A stretch of DNA of 64,000 nucleotides from Streptomyces sp. ML-6 (GCF_030116705.1 NZ_JAOTIK010000002.1:682001-746000), one strand, 5' to 3'; counted from the stretch's first letter, positions 52,082-62,449 are shown. Made by a program: numbers and translations. The notes: generated from the letters alone by a model not told the origin.

Positions 52082-55000
52082 TTGAGCGTGGTCCTCTTCA
52101 AGAGGCCTCCCAGGCGTCTTGGCCCCGAGATGCCCCAGGGCGAACTGAGCCTCCAGGAACCGCCCTCGGTGCCCGAGACGCAGAGCGCGATGGGCAACAT
52201 GGTCACGTACATGCCGATGGCGCTCAGCTCGCTCGGCATGGTCCTCATCTTCCTGCGGCCGGGCAGCGGCGGCGGACCCATGATGTACGTCGCCATCGGG
52301 CTGATGGCGCTGTCGGCCGTCGGCATGCTGCTGTCACAGATCGTCCGGGCCTCCGGGGACCGCAAGCGGGCACTGCTCGGCGAACGGCGCGACTACATGC
52401 GGTACTTGTCGATCAGCCGCAGGCGCGTCCGCAAGGTGATCACCCAGCAGCGGGAGGCGCAGGCGTGGGCGCACCCGGACCCGGCCTCCCTGTGGGGCCT
52501 GGTGCCCACGAGCAGGCTGTGGGAACGGCGGGCGTCGCACGCGGACTTCGCCGAGGTGCGGATCGCGGTGGGCGAACAGCAGCTGGCGACGAAGCTGACA
52601 CCGCTGAGCACCAAGCCGGTCGAGGACTTGGAACCGCTGTCCGCGCACGCCCTGCGCCGCTTCATCAAGGCGTACGGAACGGTGCCCGACCAGCCGGTCG
52701 CGCTCTACCTGCGCACCTACGCCCGCGTCCTGCTGCAGGGCGAGGAGGGGGCGGTGCACGCGATGGTGCGGGCCCTGCTGGCCCAACTGGTCGTGTTCCA
52801 CTCGCCGCAGGACCTGCGGATCGTGGTGCTGGCGGACCACGACCGCCGGACCGCCTGGGAATGGGTGAAGTGGCTGCCGCACGCCCAGCACCCGACGGAC
52901 GTCGACGGCGGCGGATCCGTCCGGCTGGTCACCGACTCCGTCCTGGGCCTCGAATCGCTGCTCGGCGAGGAACTCACCGGCCGGCCCGCCTTCGAGGCCG
53001 ACGCCACCCCGAGCGCCGAGGAACCCTACTGTGTCGTGGTGCTGGACAGCGCCCGGACGCCCGCCGACTCCCGGTTGGCCACCGACGGCTACCGCAACGT
53101 CGTGACGCTGGACGTGTCCGGCTCCCTGCCCTGGCGCCAGGCCCGCCACACGCTGCGGCTGCGGATCGCCGAACAGCGACTGGAACTGGTCGGCACCGAC
53201 CGGTCGGGGAAGGAGACCACGACCGCGCTCGGCAGGCCCGACGCGATGGGCCCCCGCCGGGCCAGGGCACTGGCCTGCCTGCTCTCCCCCTATCGGATGG
53301 GCGTCGCCACGGACAACGGCGAGGCCCTCACCACGGACGTGCAGCTGACCAACCTGCTCGGCCTCCCCGACCTGCACACCGTCGACCTGGACGCGGTGCG
53401 CGCCGACCGGAGCGAGCGGGCCAGGCTGCGGGTGCCACTGGGACTCACCGGCGACGGCACACCGCTGGAACTGGACATCAAGGAGGCCGCGCAGGGCGGC
53501 ATGGGGCCGCACGGCGTACTGATCGGCGCGACCGGCTCCGGCAAGTCGGAACTGCTGCGCACCCTGGTGCTCGCCCTGGCGCTCACCCACTCCTCGGAGA
53601 AGCTCAACTTCGTCCTGGTCGACTTCAAGGGCGGTGCCACCTTCCTCGGCCTGGAGGGCCTGCCGCACACCTCGGCCGTGATCACCAACCTCGCCGACGA
53701 ATCGGCCCTGGTCGACCGCATGCAGGACGCCCTGCACGGTGAACTGATGCGCCGCCAGGAGCTGTTGCGCAGCGCCGGTAACTACACCTCGGCGTTCGAG
53801 TACGAGACCGCCCGGGCCGCGGGCACCGACCTGGAACCGCTGCCGACGCTCTTCGTGGTGGTCGACGAGTTCAGCGAACTCCTCTCCGCACACCGCGACT
53901 TCATGGACCTGTTCGTGATGGTGGGGCGCCTCGGCCGCAGCCTCGGCGTCCACCTGCTGCTCGCCTCGCAGCGGCTGGACGAGGGCCGGATGACCCAGCT
54001 GGAGTCGCACCTGTCGTACCGGATCGCGCTGCGCACGTTCTCCGCGATGGAGAGCCGGGGCGTACTGGGCGTGCCGGACGCCTACCAGCTGCCCTCCGTA
54101 CCCGGCAGCGCCATCCTCAAGAAGGACACCGGCACCCTGGTCCGGTTCAAGGCCGCCTACGTCTCGGGGCCCTACCAGGGCGTCCGCAGGGTCGGCGCCT
54201 CGGCCGTCGCCGGCCAGGTCGTCCCGTACCGCACGGACTGGACCGCCCCCGCGGCCCCCGCACCCGAACCGGACCCGCAGCCGCAGCCGCAGGAGGAGGA
54301 GAGCGAGGAGACCCTGCTCGCGCTGGCCGTGGCCCGGATGCGGGAGGGCGGCAGGCCCGCACACCGCGTCTGGCTGCCGCCGCTGGACACCCCGCTCTCG
54401 CTGGACACCCTGCTGATGGGGCTGGAACCGCACCCCGAGCGGGGCCTCACCACCGTCGACCCCGGATTGCACGGCCGTCTGACGGTGCCGGTGGGCATCG
54501 TCGACCGGCCCTTCGACCAGAGCCGCGAACCCCTGATCGCCGAACTGTCCGGCGCGGGCGGGCACATCGGCATCGCGGGCGGCCCGCAGAGCGGCAAGTC
54601 CACCCTGGTGCGCGACCTGATCATGTCCCTCGCGCTCACCCACACCCCGCGCGAAGTCCAGTTCTACTGCCTGGACTTCGGCGGCGGCTCGCTCGGCGCG
54701 CTCCGCGACCTGCCGCACATGGGCGGGGTCACGGGACGGCTGGACCCGGAACGGGTGCACCGTACCCTGTCCGAGGTGCGTGCGCTGGTGGCCCGGCGCG
54801 AGAAGCAGTTCGCCGAGCTGGGCATCGACTCCATGGCCACCCTGCGCGCCCGCCGCGCCGCCGGTGAACTGCCGGACGAGCCGTACGGCGACGTGTTCCT
54901 CGTCGTCGACGGCTGGGGCACGATCCGCCAGGACTTCATGAACACCATGGACGCCTTCACGGCGCTGGCGGCGCGCGGCCTCAACTACGGGGTGCACCTC

Positions 55001-56059
55001 ATCGTGGCGGCGGGCCGCTGGGCGGAGATCTCCACCTCGCTGCGGGACCAGCTCGGCACCCGCTTCGAGCTGCGGCTCGGCGACAGCATGGACTCGATGA
55101 TCAACATGCGGGCCGCCGCGACCATCCCCAAGGCACCCGGCCGCGGCATGACCGAGACCAAGCACCACTTCCTCACCGCCCTGCCCCGGGTGGACGGCGG
55201 CGAGAGCGCCGCGGACCTCGGGGCGGGCGTCGCCGACGCGGTGGCGCGGGTGGCCGGGCACTGGGCCGGCCCGCCCGCACCCCCGGTCCGCACCCTGCCC
55301 GTCCTCCTGGACCCCGCCGAACTGCCCGCCGCCGAGGTCGGCGCGGACGGCGACCTGCGCATGCCGCTGGGCCTGGAGGGCGACCGGCTCGACGTCATGT
55401 GGCACGACTTCGCACAGACCGCGCACCTGGTGGTGGTCGGCGACGCGGAGACCGGCAAGACCAACCTGCTGCGCACGGTCTGCCGGACGATCGCCGAGCG
55501 CTACACCCCCGCCGAGGCGCGGGTGATGCTGGTCGACTACCGGCGAGGGCTGCTGGAGAACGTCCCCGAGGCGCACCGGCTGGGCTACGCGGTCTCCGTC
55601 GACATCCTCAAGCAGGCGGTGGACGGCGTCGCACGGGCCATGAAGGAACGGCTGCCCGGCGCGGACGTCTCACCCGCCCAGCTGAAGCGGCGGGACTGGT
55701 GGAGCGGCCCGCGGGTCTTCCTGATCGTGGACGACTACGACATGGTCTCCGGCAGCATGTCCAACCACTTCGGCCCGCTGCTGGAGTACCTCGCCCAGGG
55801 CGCCGAACTCGGCCTGCACCTGATCGTGGCGCGCAGCGCCAACGGCGCGGCCCGGGCGATGAGCGACCCGCTGCTGCGCCGCCTGATGGAGGTGAACACA
55901 CCGGCCGCGCTGCTCTCCTGCCCGCCCTCGGAGGGCTATCTGTTCAACGACACCAAGCCGATGCAACTCACGCCCGGACGCGCGCAGTTCATCACCCGCA
56001 GGGGAGTGGTCCAGGTGCAGACCGCCCTGCTCCCGGAGACGGAGGAGGCGAACCGGTAG
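52082..56059 (+). CDS. eccC: type VII secretion ATPase EccC (fused EccCa/EccCb, three FtsK/SpoIIIE domains)
   Basis: A 1325-aa motor of ESX secretion. The N-terminus VVLFKRPPRRLGPEMPQGEL leads into two transmembrane helices (~35-90). Three ATPase domains have P-loops GATGSGKS (~482), GGPQSGKS (~833) and GDAETGKT (~1120). Matching Walker B strands are FVVVDEFSELL in the first and FLVVDGWG and FLIVDDYD in the others. All three P-loops are intact. The start is TTG at 52082, chosen because the family begins at this point and GGAAGG lies upstream. The C-terminal domain would bind ESX substrates such as the WXG100 proteins upstream of the giant toxin. Confidence 0.95.
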   Translation: MSVVLFKRPPRRLGPEMPQGELSLQEPPSVPETQSAMGNMVTYMPMALSSLGMVLIFLRPGSGGGPMMYVAIGLMALSAVGMLLSQIVRASGDRKRALLGERRDYMRYLSISRRRVRKVITQQREAQAWAHPDPASLWGLVPTSRLWERRASHADFAEVRIAVGEQQLATKLTPLSTKPVEDLEPLSAHALRRFIKAYGTVPDQPVALYLRTYARVLLQGEEGAVHAMVRALLAQLVVFHSPQDLRIVVLADHDRRTAWEWVKWLPHAQHPTDVDGGGSVRLVTDSVLGLESLLGEELTGRPAFEADATPSAEEPYCVVVLDSARTPADSRLATDGYRNVVTLDVSGSLPWRQARHTLRLRIAEQRLELVGTDRSGKETTTALGRPDAMGPRRARALACLLSPYRMGVATDNGEALTTDVQLTNLLGLPDLHTVDLDAVRADRSERARLRVPLGLTGDGTPLELDIKEAAQGGMGPHGVLIGATGSGKSELLRTLVLALALTHSSEKLNFVLVDFKGGATFLGLEGLPHTSAVITNLADESALVDRMQDALHGELMRRQELLRSAGNYTSAFEYETARAAGTDLEPLPTLFVVVDEFSELLSAHRDFMDLFVMVGRLGRSLGVHLLLASQRLDEGRMTQLESHLSYRIALRTFSAMESRGVLGVPDAYQLPSVPGSAILKKDTGTLVRFKAAYVSGPYQGVRRVGASAVAGQVVPYRTDWTAPAAPAPEPDPQPQPQEEESEETLLALAVARMREGGRPAHRVWLPPLDTPLSLDTLLMGLEPHPERGLTTVDPGLHGRLTVPVGIVDRPFDQSREPLIAELSGAGGHIGIAGGPQSGKSTLVRDLIMSLALTHTPREVQFYCLDFGGGSLGALRDLPHMGGVTGRLDPERVHRTLSEVRALVARREKQFAELGIDSMATLRARRAAGELPDEPYGDVFLVVDGWGTIRQDFMNTMDAFTALAARGLNYGVHLIVAAGRWAEISTSLRDQLGTRFELRLGDSMDSMINMRAAATIPKAPGRGMTETKHHFLTALPRVDGGESAADLGAGVADAVARVAGHWAGPPAPPVRTLPVLLDPAELPAAEVGADGDLRMPLGLEGDRLDVMWHDFAQTAHLVVVGDAETGKTNLLRTVCRTIAERYTPAEARVMLVDYRRGLLENVPEAHRLGYAVSVDILKQAVDGVARAMKERLPGADVSPAQLKRRDWWSGPRVFLIVDDYDMVSGSMSNHFGPLLEYLAQGAELGLHLIVARSANGAARAMSDPLLRRLMEVNTPAALLSCPPSEGYLFNDTKPMQLTPGRAQFITRRGVVQVQTALLPETEEANR

Positions 56060-56086
56060 CCCGGATGCCGGAAGCCCCCGGGACAA

Positions 56087-56125
56087 CGACCGCCCGGCAC
56101 CCGTCCATCGGGTGCCGGGCGGTCG
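56087..56125. terminator. bidirectional hairpin terminator (copy 1 of a duplicated hairpin)
   Basis: A perfect 16-bp stem (left arm cgaccgcccggcaccc) with loop gtccatc lies between the convergent eccC and 146-aa genes. It is near-identical to the hairpin at 56646-56690. Confidence 0.8.
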
Positions 56126-56137
56126 GCGCATCGAGGG

Positions 56138-56578
56138 TCAGGGGTGGTGCCGGGGGCAACCCATGAGGGCGCCGCTGCGGGCCGCCGCCACCAGGCCGAC
56201 GACCGGTGCGCCCAGGATGATGAGCAGAGCCGGCAGGGGGCCGGTGCCGGCGGCGAACACCACCGGCACCTCGGCCAGGAACAGGGTGCTCGCGACGGCT
56301 GCGGCGAGCAGTCCCCGCAACGGGGCCCGGGCGGTGAACCAGCCGGGGGCCAGCGCGAGCGCGCCCCCGGTCGCGGCCCCCAGCAGGACACCGACCGCCA
56401 TGCTTCCGCCGATCGCCACGACGCCGCTCCGGAAAACGTCGAGGGCCTTCCCCGGCGTCCCCGTGGAAAGCTGCGCGGCGGTGCCGACGAGACAGAGCGA
56501 CCCGAAGAGGACCGCGGGCCATGCGGCGACGAGCACGCCGAACCAAACCCCCCGGCGGACCACCTGTGCGACGGACAC
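56138..56578 (-). CDS. small multi-pass membrane protein in the ESX locus
   Basis: A 146-aa protein with about four hydrophobic helices (GVWFGVLVAAWPAVLFGSLCLV; VVAIGGSMAVGVLLGAATGGAL; LRGLLAAAVASTLFLAEVPVVF; LPALLIILGAPVVGLVAAA). It starts with GTG at 56578. No family was recognised; it is too short and too hydrophobic to be EccE. It is flanked by twin hairpins. It may be an accessory membrane component, but this is unproven. Confidence 0.65.
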   Translation of the reverse strand: MSVAQVVRRGVWFGVLVAAWPAVLFGSLCLVGTAAQLSTGTPGKALDVFRSGVVAIGGSMAVGVLLGAATGGALALAPGWFTARAPLRGLLAAAVASTLFLAEVPVVFAAGTGPLPALLIILGAPVVGLVAAARSGALMGCPRHHP

Positions 56579-56645
56579 ACGCCCCCCAGCCTGTCGTCAC
56601 GCAGCCGGGCGGGCACGTCCCCCCTCAAGGTAGGGAAGCCTCGGA

Positions 56646-56690
56646 CGGCGACCGCCCGGCACCCGTTCGCCGGGTGCCGGGCGGTCGCCG
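56646..56690 (-). terminator. hairpin terminator after the mycosin gene (copy 2 of a duplicated hairpin)
   Basis: A stem of 18-19 bp (left arm ggcgaccgcccggcaccc) with loop gttcgcc lies 11 nt downstream of the mycosin stop. It shares 36 of 39 central bases with the hairpin at 56087-56125; only loop bases differ. Confidence 0.8.
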
Positions 56691-56700
56691 CGCAGGGGTA

Positions 56701-57969
56701 TCAGGGGCGGTCGTCGCCGAAGCGGTGGGACGGCACCACGCGCCAGCCCCGGCGCCGTCCCCTGGGCAGTACCACCGCCAGGAAGGCCACCAGCAGCGAC
56801 ACCGCGCCCGCCGAGGCGGCCACGACCAGGGCGCGGTCACGTGTCTCCGGCGGGGCGGGCGGCGGCACGACCGCCGTCGCGGCGTCTTTCGGCCCGGCCG
56901 CGGCCCGCTCGTGCTCCTCGGGCAGTACGGCCGACAGCGCCCGCACCGGGTCCACGATCCCCGGTGCGTCGCCCGCCGCCCCGTACGCGGTGCTCCTCAG
57001 CCGGTGCGCCAACTGGTCGGCGGTCAGCCGGGGATGGTACGAGAGGACCAGGGCCGCGGCCCCGGAGACGAAGGCCCCGGCCACCGCGTCGCCCCGGCCG
57101 ACGAACTGCCCGGCGCCGCCCGGCCCCGGCCCCGTCACCGACTCGCCCGGAGCGCTCAGCACGGGCCGCGTGCGCCGCCCCTTCGCGCCGCCGGGCTCCT
57201 CGGGCACCTTCCCGCCCGGCCCCACCGAGGACACGGCCAGCACCCCGGGCAGCGCCGCGGGATGGGCCGGACCGGCCACCGCCCCGGACGTTCCCGGGCG
57301 GCCCTCCCACTCCCGCGCCGAGGCCGGCGCCACCACCAGGGCCCCGGCCCGCTGCGCGGCGGCCACGGCGTCCTTCAGCGCCTTCGGCGCCGAGGGCACG
57401 CTCAGCGCCACCTGGATGATCCGCGCCCCGGTGTCCGTCGCCGCCCGTATCGCCCCGGCCAGCCGCTCGGGGGTCGTGGCGCCGGACCGGTCGGTGGCCC
57501 GCACCGCGACCACCTCGGCCCCGGGGGCGACCCCGGCCGCCTTCGTGCCCGGCTGCGGCCTGCCCGCCACGATGCCGGCGAGGAACGTGCCGTAACCCAC
57601 GCAGTCGTCCCGCACGGTGCCGCCCGCCACCACGTCCCGGCCGCCGGTGACCCCGCCCTTCAGGGCCGGCACCCGCCGCAGGTCCGCCCCGGTGCTGATG
57701 ACGGCGACCTTCACCCCCGCGCCCCGGCTGAGCTCCCAGGCCCGGTCGACCCCCAGGAAGCTCTGCGCCCAGGGGACCTGGGCCGACTTCTTGGCGGAGC
57801 CCGTGGTACAGGGACGGCCGTCGGCGAGCACGGCGGGCACCCCCGGCAACGAGGGACTGTCCGCCCCCTCCGCCGCGACGGCCGGAGCCGCAGTGCCGGA
57901 CAGCAGGAGCAGGGCGGCCAGCGCCACCGGTCCGAGGGCGTGGGACACCGGGGACCTCGAAGATCGCAT
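56701..57969 (-). CDS. mycP: mycosin-like subtilase lacking its catalytic triad (pseudoprotease)
   Basis: A 422-aa protein with signal peptide ([22 protein letters not shown]), a subtilisin-like domain and a C-terminal membrane helix ([22 protein letters not shown]) followed by a basic tail: the MycP layout. Each catalytic position is replaced. VAVISTG has Ser92 for Asp, [11 protein letters not shown] has Tyr126 for His, and [15 protein letters not shown] has Ala295 where GTSxAAP carries Ser. The oxyanion Asn is also lost (LVVAPAS, Ser217). It therefore cannot be a protease. Mycosins also stabilise the ESX membrane complex, so a structural role is plausible. The ATG at 57969 was chosen because the signal peptide begins there; the frame is open further upstream. 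Confidence 0.9.
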   Translation of the reverse strand: MRSSRSPVSHALGPVALAALLLLSGTAAPAVAAEGADSPSLPGVPAVLADGRPCTTGSAKKSAQVPWAQSFLGVDRAWELSRGAGVKVAVISTGADLRRVPALKGGVTGGRDVVAGGTVRDDCVGYGTFLAGIVAGRPQPGTKAAGVAPGAEVVAVRATDRSGATTPERLAGAIRAATDTGARIIQVALSVPSAPKALKDAVAAAQRAGALVVAPASAREWEGRPGTSGAVAGPAHPAALPGVLAVSSVGPGGKVPEEPGGAKGRRTRPVLSAPGESVTGPGPGGAGQFVGRGDAVAGAFVSGAAALVLSYHPRLTADQLAHRLRSTAYGAAGDAPGIVDPVRALSAVLPEEHERAAAGPKDAATAVVPPPAPPETRDRALVVAASAGAVSLLVAFLAVVLPRGRRRGWRVVPSHRFGDDRP

Positions 57970-58124
57970 GGGCCGATCGTAGCGATCCCGACCGGCTTCG
58001 GAACACCGACCACCATGGCGGACGACCTGCGCCAACAGGCATGATGAGCACAGTAGTTTCCCATGCCGCACATGCCGCGTGTCCCCGCCCCGTACCCACG
58101 GCGCCGGGGCCGGGAGGTAGGAAC

Positions 58125-61100
58125 GTGTCACGCCAGATGCTCACCGTCGCCGCCGACGGGACGGGCGACCACCGCACCATCGGGGAGGCCGTCGTCCGGG
58201 CCCGCCCCGGCGCCGTCGTCAGCATCGCCCCGGGCCGGTACGAGGAGCGCCTGACGATCTCGGCCGCGATCACCCTGACCGCCGAGGAGGGACGGGGCAC
58301 GGTGGAGCTGGCGCCCCGGCGCGGAACGGCGCTGACGCTCACCGGGGACGCCGTGATGGTCCGGGACCTGGTGCTGCGCGGGCACGACGACGAACTGCCG
58401 GTGGTCGACGCGCCGCGCGGACAGCTCGCGATGGACCGGTGCGAGGTCCACGGCTCGTCCTGGTCGGCGCTCTTCGCCCGCGAGGAAGGGGCCCTGGCGC
58501 TGCGTCAGTGCCGGATCAGCAACGCGGCGGGCGCCGGTGTGGTGTCCACCTCCGGGGCCGAGAGCTTCCTGGAGGACTGCGTCGTCGAACACCTCGGGAC
58601 GTCCGCCGTGGTGGCCGGCGAGCGGGGCCGCATCACCGTGCGCGCCGGCCGGCTGCGGGACACGCACGGCAACGGGGTGCTCGCCAACGGGCAGGCGCAC
58701 GTCCTGCTGGAGGACTGCGAGATATCGTCCGCCGGAAAACCGGGCGTCGCCGTCGAGGAGGACAGCTCGGTCAGGATGGTGCGCAGCACGATCCACAAGG
58801 CCGCCGTCGGGGTGTTCGTGAACAGCTCCGGACCGGTCGCCCTGGAGGACGTCCTGGTCAGCGACACCACCGGGCACGGTTTCGTGCTGGGCGCGGGCGG
58901 TTCGGCGACCCTGTCCCGCTGCCGCACCGACCGCACGGAGGGACACGGCCTGCTGGTCACCGAACGCAGCCGCGGCGTCTTCGACGAGTGCGCGTTCACC
59001 GCCGCCGGGGAACCCGCCGTACGGGTCACCGGCTTCTCCTCGCCGGTCCTGACGAACACCGTCGTCCGGGACGCCAAGGGCATCGGGGTGCTGCTCGACG
59101 AGGACTCGGCCGCCGAGTTCGACCGGCTCCGGGTCCAGGGCTGCGGCGGGTCCGGCATCGTGATCCGCAGCGGCGCCAACCCGCTGCTGCGGCGCTCCTG
59201 TGTCACCGGGTCCGGCGGGCACGGCGTGGAGGTCGTCAAGGACGGCCGGGGCCGCCTGGAGGAGAGCGTCGTCGAGACGTCGGGCCGCTCGGCGGTGCAC
59301 GTCTCGGGCCACGGCAACCTGTACCTCGGCAAGGGCCGGCTGACCGGCTCCGCCGAGGCCGGCGTCCGCATCGGCGCGCTCGGCACGCTCACCCTGCGCG
59401 ACACCGGCATCGAGAAGTCCGGCGGCGCGGGCGTGCACATCGAGGCCGAGGGCGAACTGGCCGCCGTACGCGCGACGGTGACCGACTCCGGCGAGCACGG
59501 CGTGCTGGTGGCCGCGGGCGCGCGGGCCTCCCTCAACAGTTGCGAGGCGACCGGTTCGGGCGCCGACGGCATCCGGGTGGAGGGCACCGACGCGGTGGCG
59601 CTGATCGGCTGCACCGTACGCGACAACCGGGGCAGCGGGGTGCGCCAGGTGGTGCCCGGCGACCGGCTCGCCGTCGAGGGACTGACCAGTACGGACAACG
59701 GCTCCCCCGACGCCTGGGGCAGCGAACGGGAGGCGACGGACGACGGGCGGCTGCCCGGCGGCACGGTCCCGGTGGCGGCCGAGCCCCGCGAGGACTCCGG
59801 CCCGGTGGCCGAACTGGAGTCCCTGATCGGCCTCGACGAGGTCAAGCAGCAGGTCCTGACACTGATCAACCTCAACCGGATGGCGCAGCGCCGGGCCAGC
59901 ATCGGCATGCCCGCCCCGCCGATGAGCCGGCACCTGATCTTCGCCGGGCCGCCAGGCACCGGAAAGACCACCGTCGCCCGGCTCTACGGCTCCATCCTCG
60001 CCTCGCTGGGCGTCCTGCGCTCCGGACACCTGGTGGAGGTGTCGCGCGCCGACCTGGTCGCGCAGATCATCGGCGGGACGGCCATCAAGACCACCGAGAC
60101 CTTCAACAAGGCGCTCGGCGGGGTCCTGTTCGTCGACGAGGCGTACACCCTGCTCTCCGACGGCGGCGGGGGCGGCGCCGACTTCGGCCGCGAGGCGATC
60201 GACACCCTGGTCAAGCTGATGGAGGACCACCGCGACGACGTGGTGGTCGTGGCGGCCGGCTACCCGAAGGAGATGACGGAGTTCCTGGCGTCCAACCCCG
60301 GACTCGCCTCCCGCTTCACCCGCAGCGTCGAGTTCACCGACTACACCTCGGACGAACTGGTCACGATCGTGGAGCGGATGTGCACCGGCCACCACTACGA
60401 ACTGGACCCGGCGGCCCGCACCGCGCTGCGCACCCGCTTCGACCGGATCCCCCGGGACGCCGGCTTCGGCAACGGCCGCACCGCCCGCAAGGTCTTCGAG
60501 GAGATGGTGGACCGGCAGGCGTCCCGCCTGGCCGCCCTGCCGGAGGCCGGGGAACGGGACCTGGCCCTGCTGACCGCGGTGGACGTGGGCCTCCCGGAGG
60601 GCGACACCCCGGACGCCGGGCAGGACGACGCCCCGCTGCTGCGGCTGGAGTCCCTGGTGGGCCTCGCGGACGTCAAGCGCGAGGTCGGCGACCTGGTCAA
60701 CCTGCTCGCCACCGCACGGCGCAGGAAGGAGGCCGGGCTGCCCGCGCCCCGGATCGGCAACCACCTGGTCTTCGCGGGCCCGCCCGGCACCGGCAAGACC
60801 ACGGTGGCCCGGCTGTACGGCGAACTGCTGACCTCCCTGGGCGTGCTGCCGCGCGGCCAGCTCGTCGAGGTCTCGCGCGCGGACCTGGTGGGCCGCTGGG
60901 TCGGACACACGGCGCAACTGACCCGGGAGGCCTTCGAACGGGCCCTGGGCGGCGTCCTGTTCATCGACGAGGCGTACACCCTGACCCCCCGCTCGGCCGG
61001 GGCCGCGGACTTCGGGCAGGAAGCGGTGGACACCCTGCTGAAGCTGATGGAGGACCACCGGGACGAGGTGGTCGTGATCGTCGCCGGCTACACCGACGAG

Positions 61101-61427
61101 ATGAACCGCTTCCTGGGCTCCAACCCCGGCCTGGCCTCGCGCTTCCCCCGGCACATCGCGTTCCCCGACTACTCCTCGGACGAACTGGTCACGATCGTCC
61201 GCCGGCACGCGGCCGAGAACGGTTACGAGTGCGCGCCGGGCACGGCGAACGCCCTGCGGGAACACTTCGACACCATCCCCAGGGGCGCGGGCTTCGGCAA
61301 CGCGCGGCTCGCGCGCCAGACCCTGGAACGGATGATGACCCGCCAGGCGGGACGGCTGAGCGCGGTCCCCGCCCCCAGCATGGACGACCTGCGGCTCCTG
61401 CTCCCCGAGGACCTCTCCGACCGCTGA
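58125..61427 (+). CDS. eccA: EccA-like ATPase: right-handed beta-helix fused to two CbxX-type AAA+ domains
   Basis: A 1100-aa protein starting with GTG at 58125 behind GGGAGG. Residues ~10-540 are a right-handed parallel beta-helix with ~23-residue coils (recurrent V-V-x-G-x-G-x-L and C-x-I motifs). Two CbxX/CfqX AAA+ domains follow. Both have [15 protein letters not shown] (~608 and ~885), a Walker B VDEAYTL or IDEAYTL and a sensor region (NPGLASRF). EccA proteins usually have a TPR N-terminus and one AAA+ domain, so this is a different architecture. It should act in the cytoplasm on ESX substrates. It is the last gene of the secretion island. Confidence 0.88.
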   Translation: MSRQMLTVAADGTGDHRTIGEAVVRARPGAVVSIAPGRYEERLTISAAITLTAEEGRGTVELAPRRGTALTLTGDAVMVRDLVLRGHDDELPVVDAPRGQLAMDRCEVHGSSWSALFAREEGALALRQCRISNAAGAGVVSTSGAESFLEDCVVEHLGTSAVVAGERGRITVRAGRLRDTHGNGVLANGQAHVLLEDCEISSAGKPGVAVEEDSSVRMVRSTIHKAAVGVFVNSSGPVALEDVLVSDTTGHGFVLGAGGSATLSRCRTDRTEGHGLLVTERSRGVFDECAFTAAGEPAVRVTGFSSPVLTNTVVRDAKGIGVLLDEDSAAEFDRLRVQGCGGSGIVIRSGANPLLRRSCVTGSGGHGVEVVKDGRGRLEESVVETSGRSAVHVSGHGNLYLGKGRLTGSAEAGVRIGALGTLTLRDTGIEKSGGAGVHIEAEGELAAVRATVTDSGEHGVLVAAGARASLNSCEATGSGADGIRVEGTDAVALIGCTVRDNRGSGVRQVVPGDRLAVEGLTSTDNGSPDAWGSEREATDDGRLPGGTVPVAAEPREDSGPVAELESLIGLDEVKQQVLTLINLNRMAQRRASIGMPAPPMSRHLIFAGPPGTGKTTVARLYGSILASLGVLRSGHLVEVSRADLVAQIIGGTAIKTTETFNKALGGVLFVDEAYTLLSDGGGGGADFGREAIDTLVKLMEDHRDDVVVVAAGYPKEMTEFLASNPGLASRFTRSVEFTDYTSDELVTIVERMCTGHHYELDPAARTALRTRFDRIPRDAGFGNGRTARKVFEEMVDRQASRLAALPEAGERDLALLTAVDVGLPEGDTPDAGQDDAPLLRLESLVGLADVKREVGDLVNLLATARRRKEAGLPAPRIGNHLVFAGPPGTGKTTVARLYGELLTSLGVLPRGQLVEVSRADLVGRWVGHTAQLTREAFERALGGVLFIDEAYTLTPRSAGAADFGQEAVDTLLKLMEDHRDEVVVIVAGYTDEMNRFLGSNPGLASRFPRHIAFPDYSSDELVTIVRRHAAENGYECAPGTANALREHFDTIPRGAGFGNARLARQTLERMMTRQAGRLSAVPAPSMDDLRLLLPEDLSDR

Positions 61428-61428
61428 C

Positions 61429-61449
61429 GGCGGGCCCGGCCGGCCCGCC
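61429..61449 (+). terminator. hairpin terminator after the eccA-like gene
   Basis: An 8-bp GC stem (ggcgggcc / ggcccgcc) with loop cggcc begins 2 nt after the stop codon. Confidence 0.5.
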
Positions 61450-61598
61450 CGCGCATCCGAAGGCCCCGCCCGCGTCCCGTTGGAAGGCCGCTCGAACCCA
61501 GGTCGAGGTACGGGGCGGGCGGGGCGAACGGGGCTAGCGTGCGGAACGCCGACGGCTTCGAGCTCGGGGGAATCGACCGGGCATGCGGGGAGGAAAAC
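61450..61598 (+). promoter_or_regulatory. upstream region of the SARP gene
   Basis: It contains an 11-bp inverted repeat, gccccgcccgc (61463-61473) and gcgggcggggc (61515-61525), then ggctagcgtgcggaac near 61533-61548, which could be part of a promoter. The ribosome-binding site GGGAGG is at 61588-61593. No gene was seen. Confidence 0.35.
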
Positions 61599-62420
61599 GT
61601 GGAGATTCAGGTTCTGGGTCCACTGAGTGCCGACGTCAACGGAGTGTCGATCGTTCCGACCGCGGGAAAGCCGCGCCAGATCCTGGCGCTGCTCTCCTTC
61701 TACCCGGGCCGGGTCATGCCCGTGCCCACGCTCATGGAGGAGATCTGGGGCACCAACCCGCCCCAGAGCGCCATGACCACGCTGCAGACGTACATCCTGC
61801 AGCTGCGCCGCAGGCTGGGCACCGCGATGGGGCCCGACGCACCCGGCACCGCCAAGGAGGTGCTGGCCACCCGGCACGGCGGCTACCTGCTGCAGATCCC
61901 GCCGGAGTCCGTGGACGTGCACCGCTACGAGCGACTGGTGGCGGCGGGACGGAGCGCCTTCGACGAGGGCGAGGACGTACGGGCCGGGAAGCTGTACCGC
62001 GAGGCGCTCGCGATGTGGCAGGGAACGGCGCTCGTGGACGTACGGCTCGGCTCGATCCTGGAGATAGAGGTCCTGCGGCTGGAGGAGAGCCGGCTGGTGA
62101 CCGTCGAACGACGCATCGACGCCGACCTCCGGCTCGGCCGGCACGGCGAACTCCTCGCGGAACTCACCGATCTGATCGCTCGTCACCCCCAGCACGAGGG
62201 ACTGCACTCGCAGGCGATGGTGGCGCTGTACCGCTCCGGGCGCCAGGCCACCGCACTGGACGTCTACCGCAGGCTGCGGACCCGGCTCATCGAGGAGCTG
62301 GGCGTGGAGCCCTCGCCGCAGCTCCAGCGGCTGCACCAGGCGATGCTCGCCGTCGACCCGGCCCTGGACGTCACCTGCGGACCGCGCCGCGGCTCCACCT
62401 TCGATCTGTACGCGGCCTGA
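61599..62420 (+). CDS. SARP family transcriptional activator
   Basis: A 273-aa protein. The N-terminal OmpR-like winged helix spans residues ~1-95 (IQVLGPLSADVNGVSI, then KPRQILALLSFYPGRVM and TLQTYILQLRRRLG). The bacterial transcriptional activation domain follows (~100-250), ending LIEELGVEPSPQLQRLHQAML. This is the small SARP layout of pathway-specific activators of antibiotic clusters. GTG at 61599 behind GGGAGG decides the start. With the thioesterase and ketosynthase immediately downstream on the same strand, it probably activates the type II polyketide cluster beginning here. Confidence 0.93.
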   Translation: MEIQVLGPLSADVNGVSIVPTAGKPRQILALLSFYPGRVMPVPTLMEEIWGTNPPQSAMTTLQTYILQLRRRLGTAMGPDAPGTAKEVLATRHGGYLLQIPPESVDVHRYERLVAAGRSAFDEGEDVRAGKLYREALAMWQGTALVDVRLGSILEIEVLRLEESRLVTVERRIDADLRLGRHGELLAELTDLIARHPQHEGLHSQAMVALYRSGRQATALDVYRRLRTRLIEELGVEPSPQLQRLHQAMLAVDPALDVTCGPRRGSTFDLYAA

Positions 62421-62449
62421 CGAACCCGCCCACGAGGGAGGCACAGCGG

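Noticed and set aside
52334..55576. A 1080-codon minus-strand frame opposite eccC
   Set aside because: A shadow of the three-ATPase gene, with no motifs of its own.
56138..56578. EccE
   Set aside because: At 146 aa with four helices it is far shorter than EccE and lacks its large soluble domain.
58128..62444. A 1438-codon open frame on the minus strand opposite the EccA-like and SARP genes
   Set aside because: It covers two well-supported genes on the other strand and has the Gly/Val/Gln/His-rich composition typical of shadow frames.
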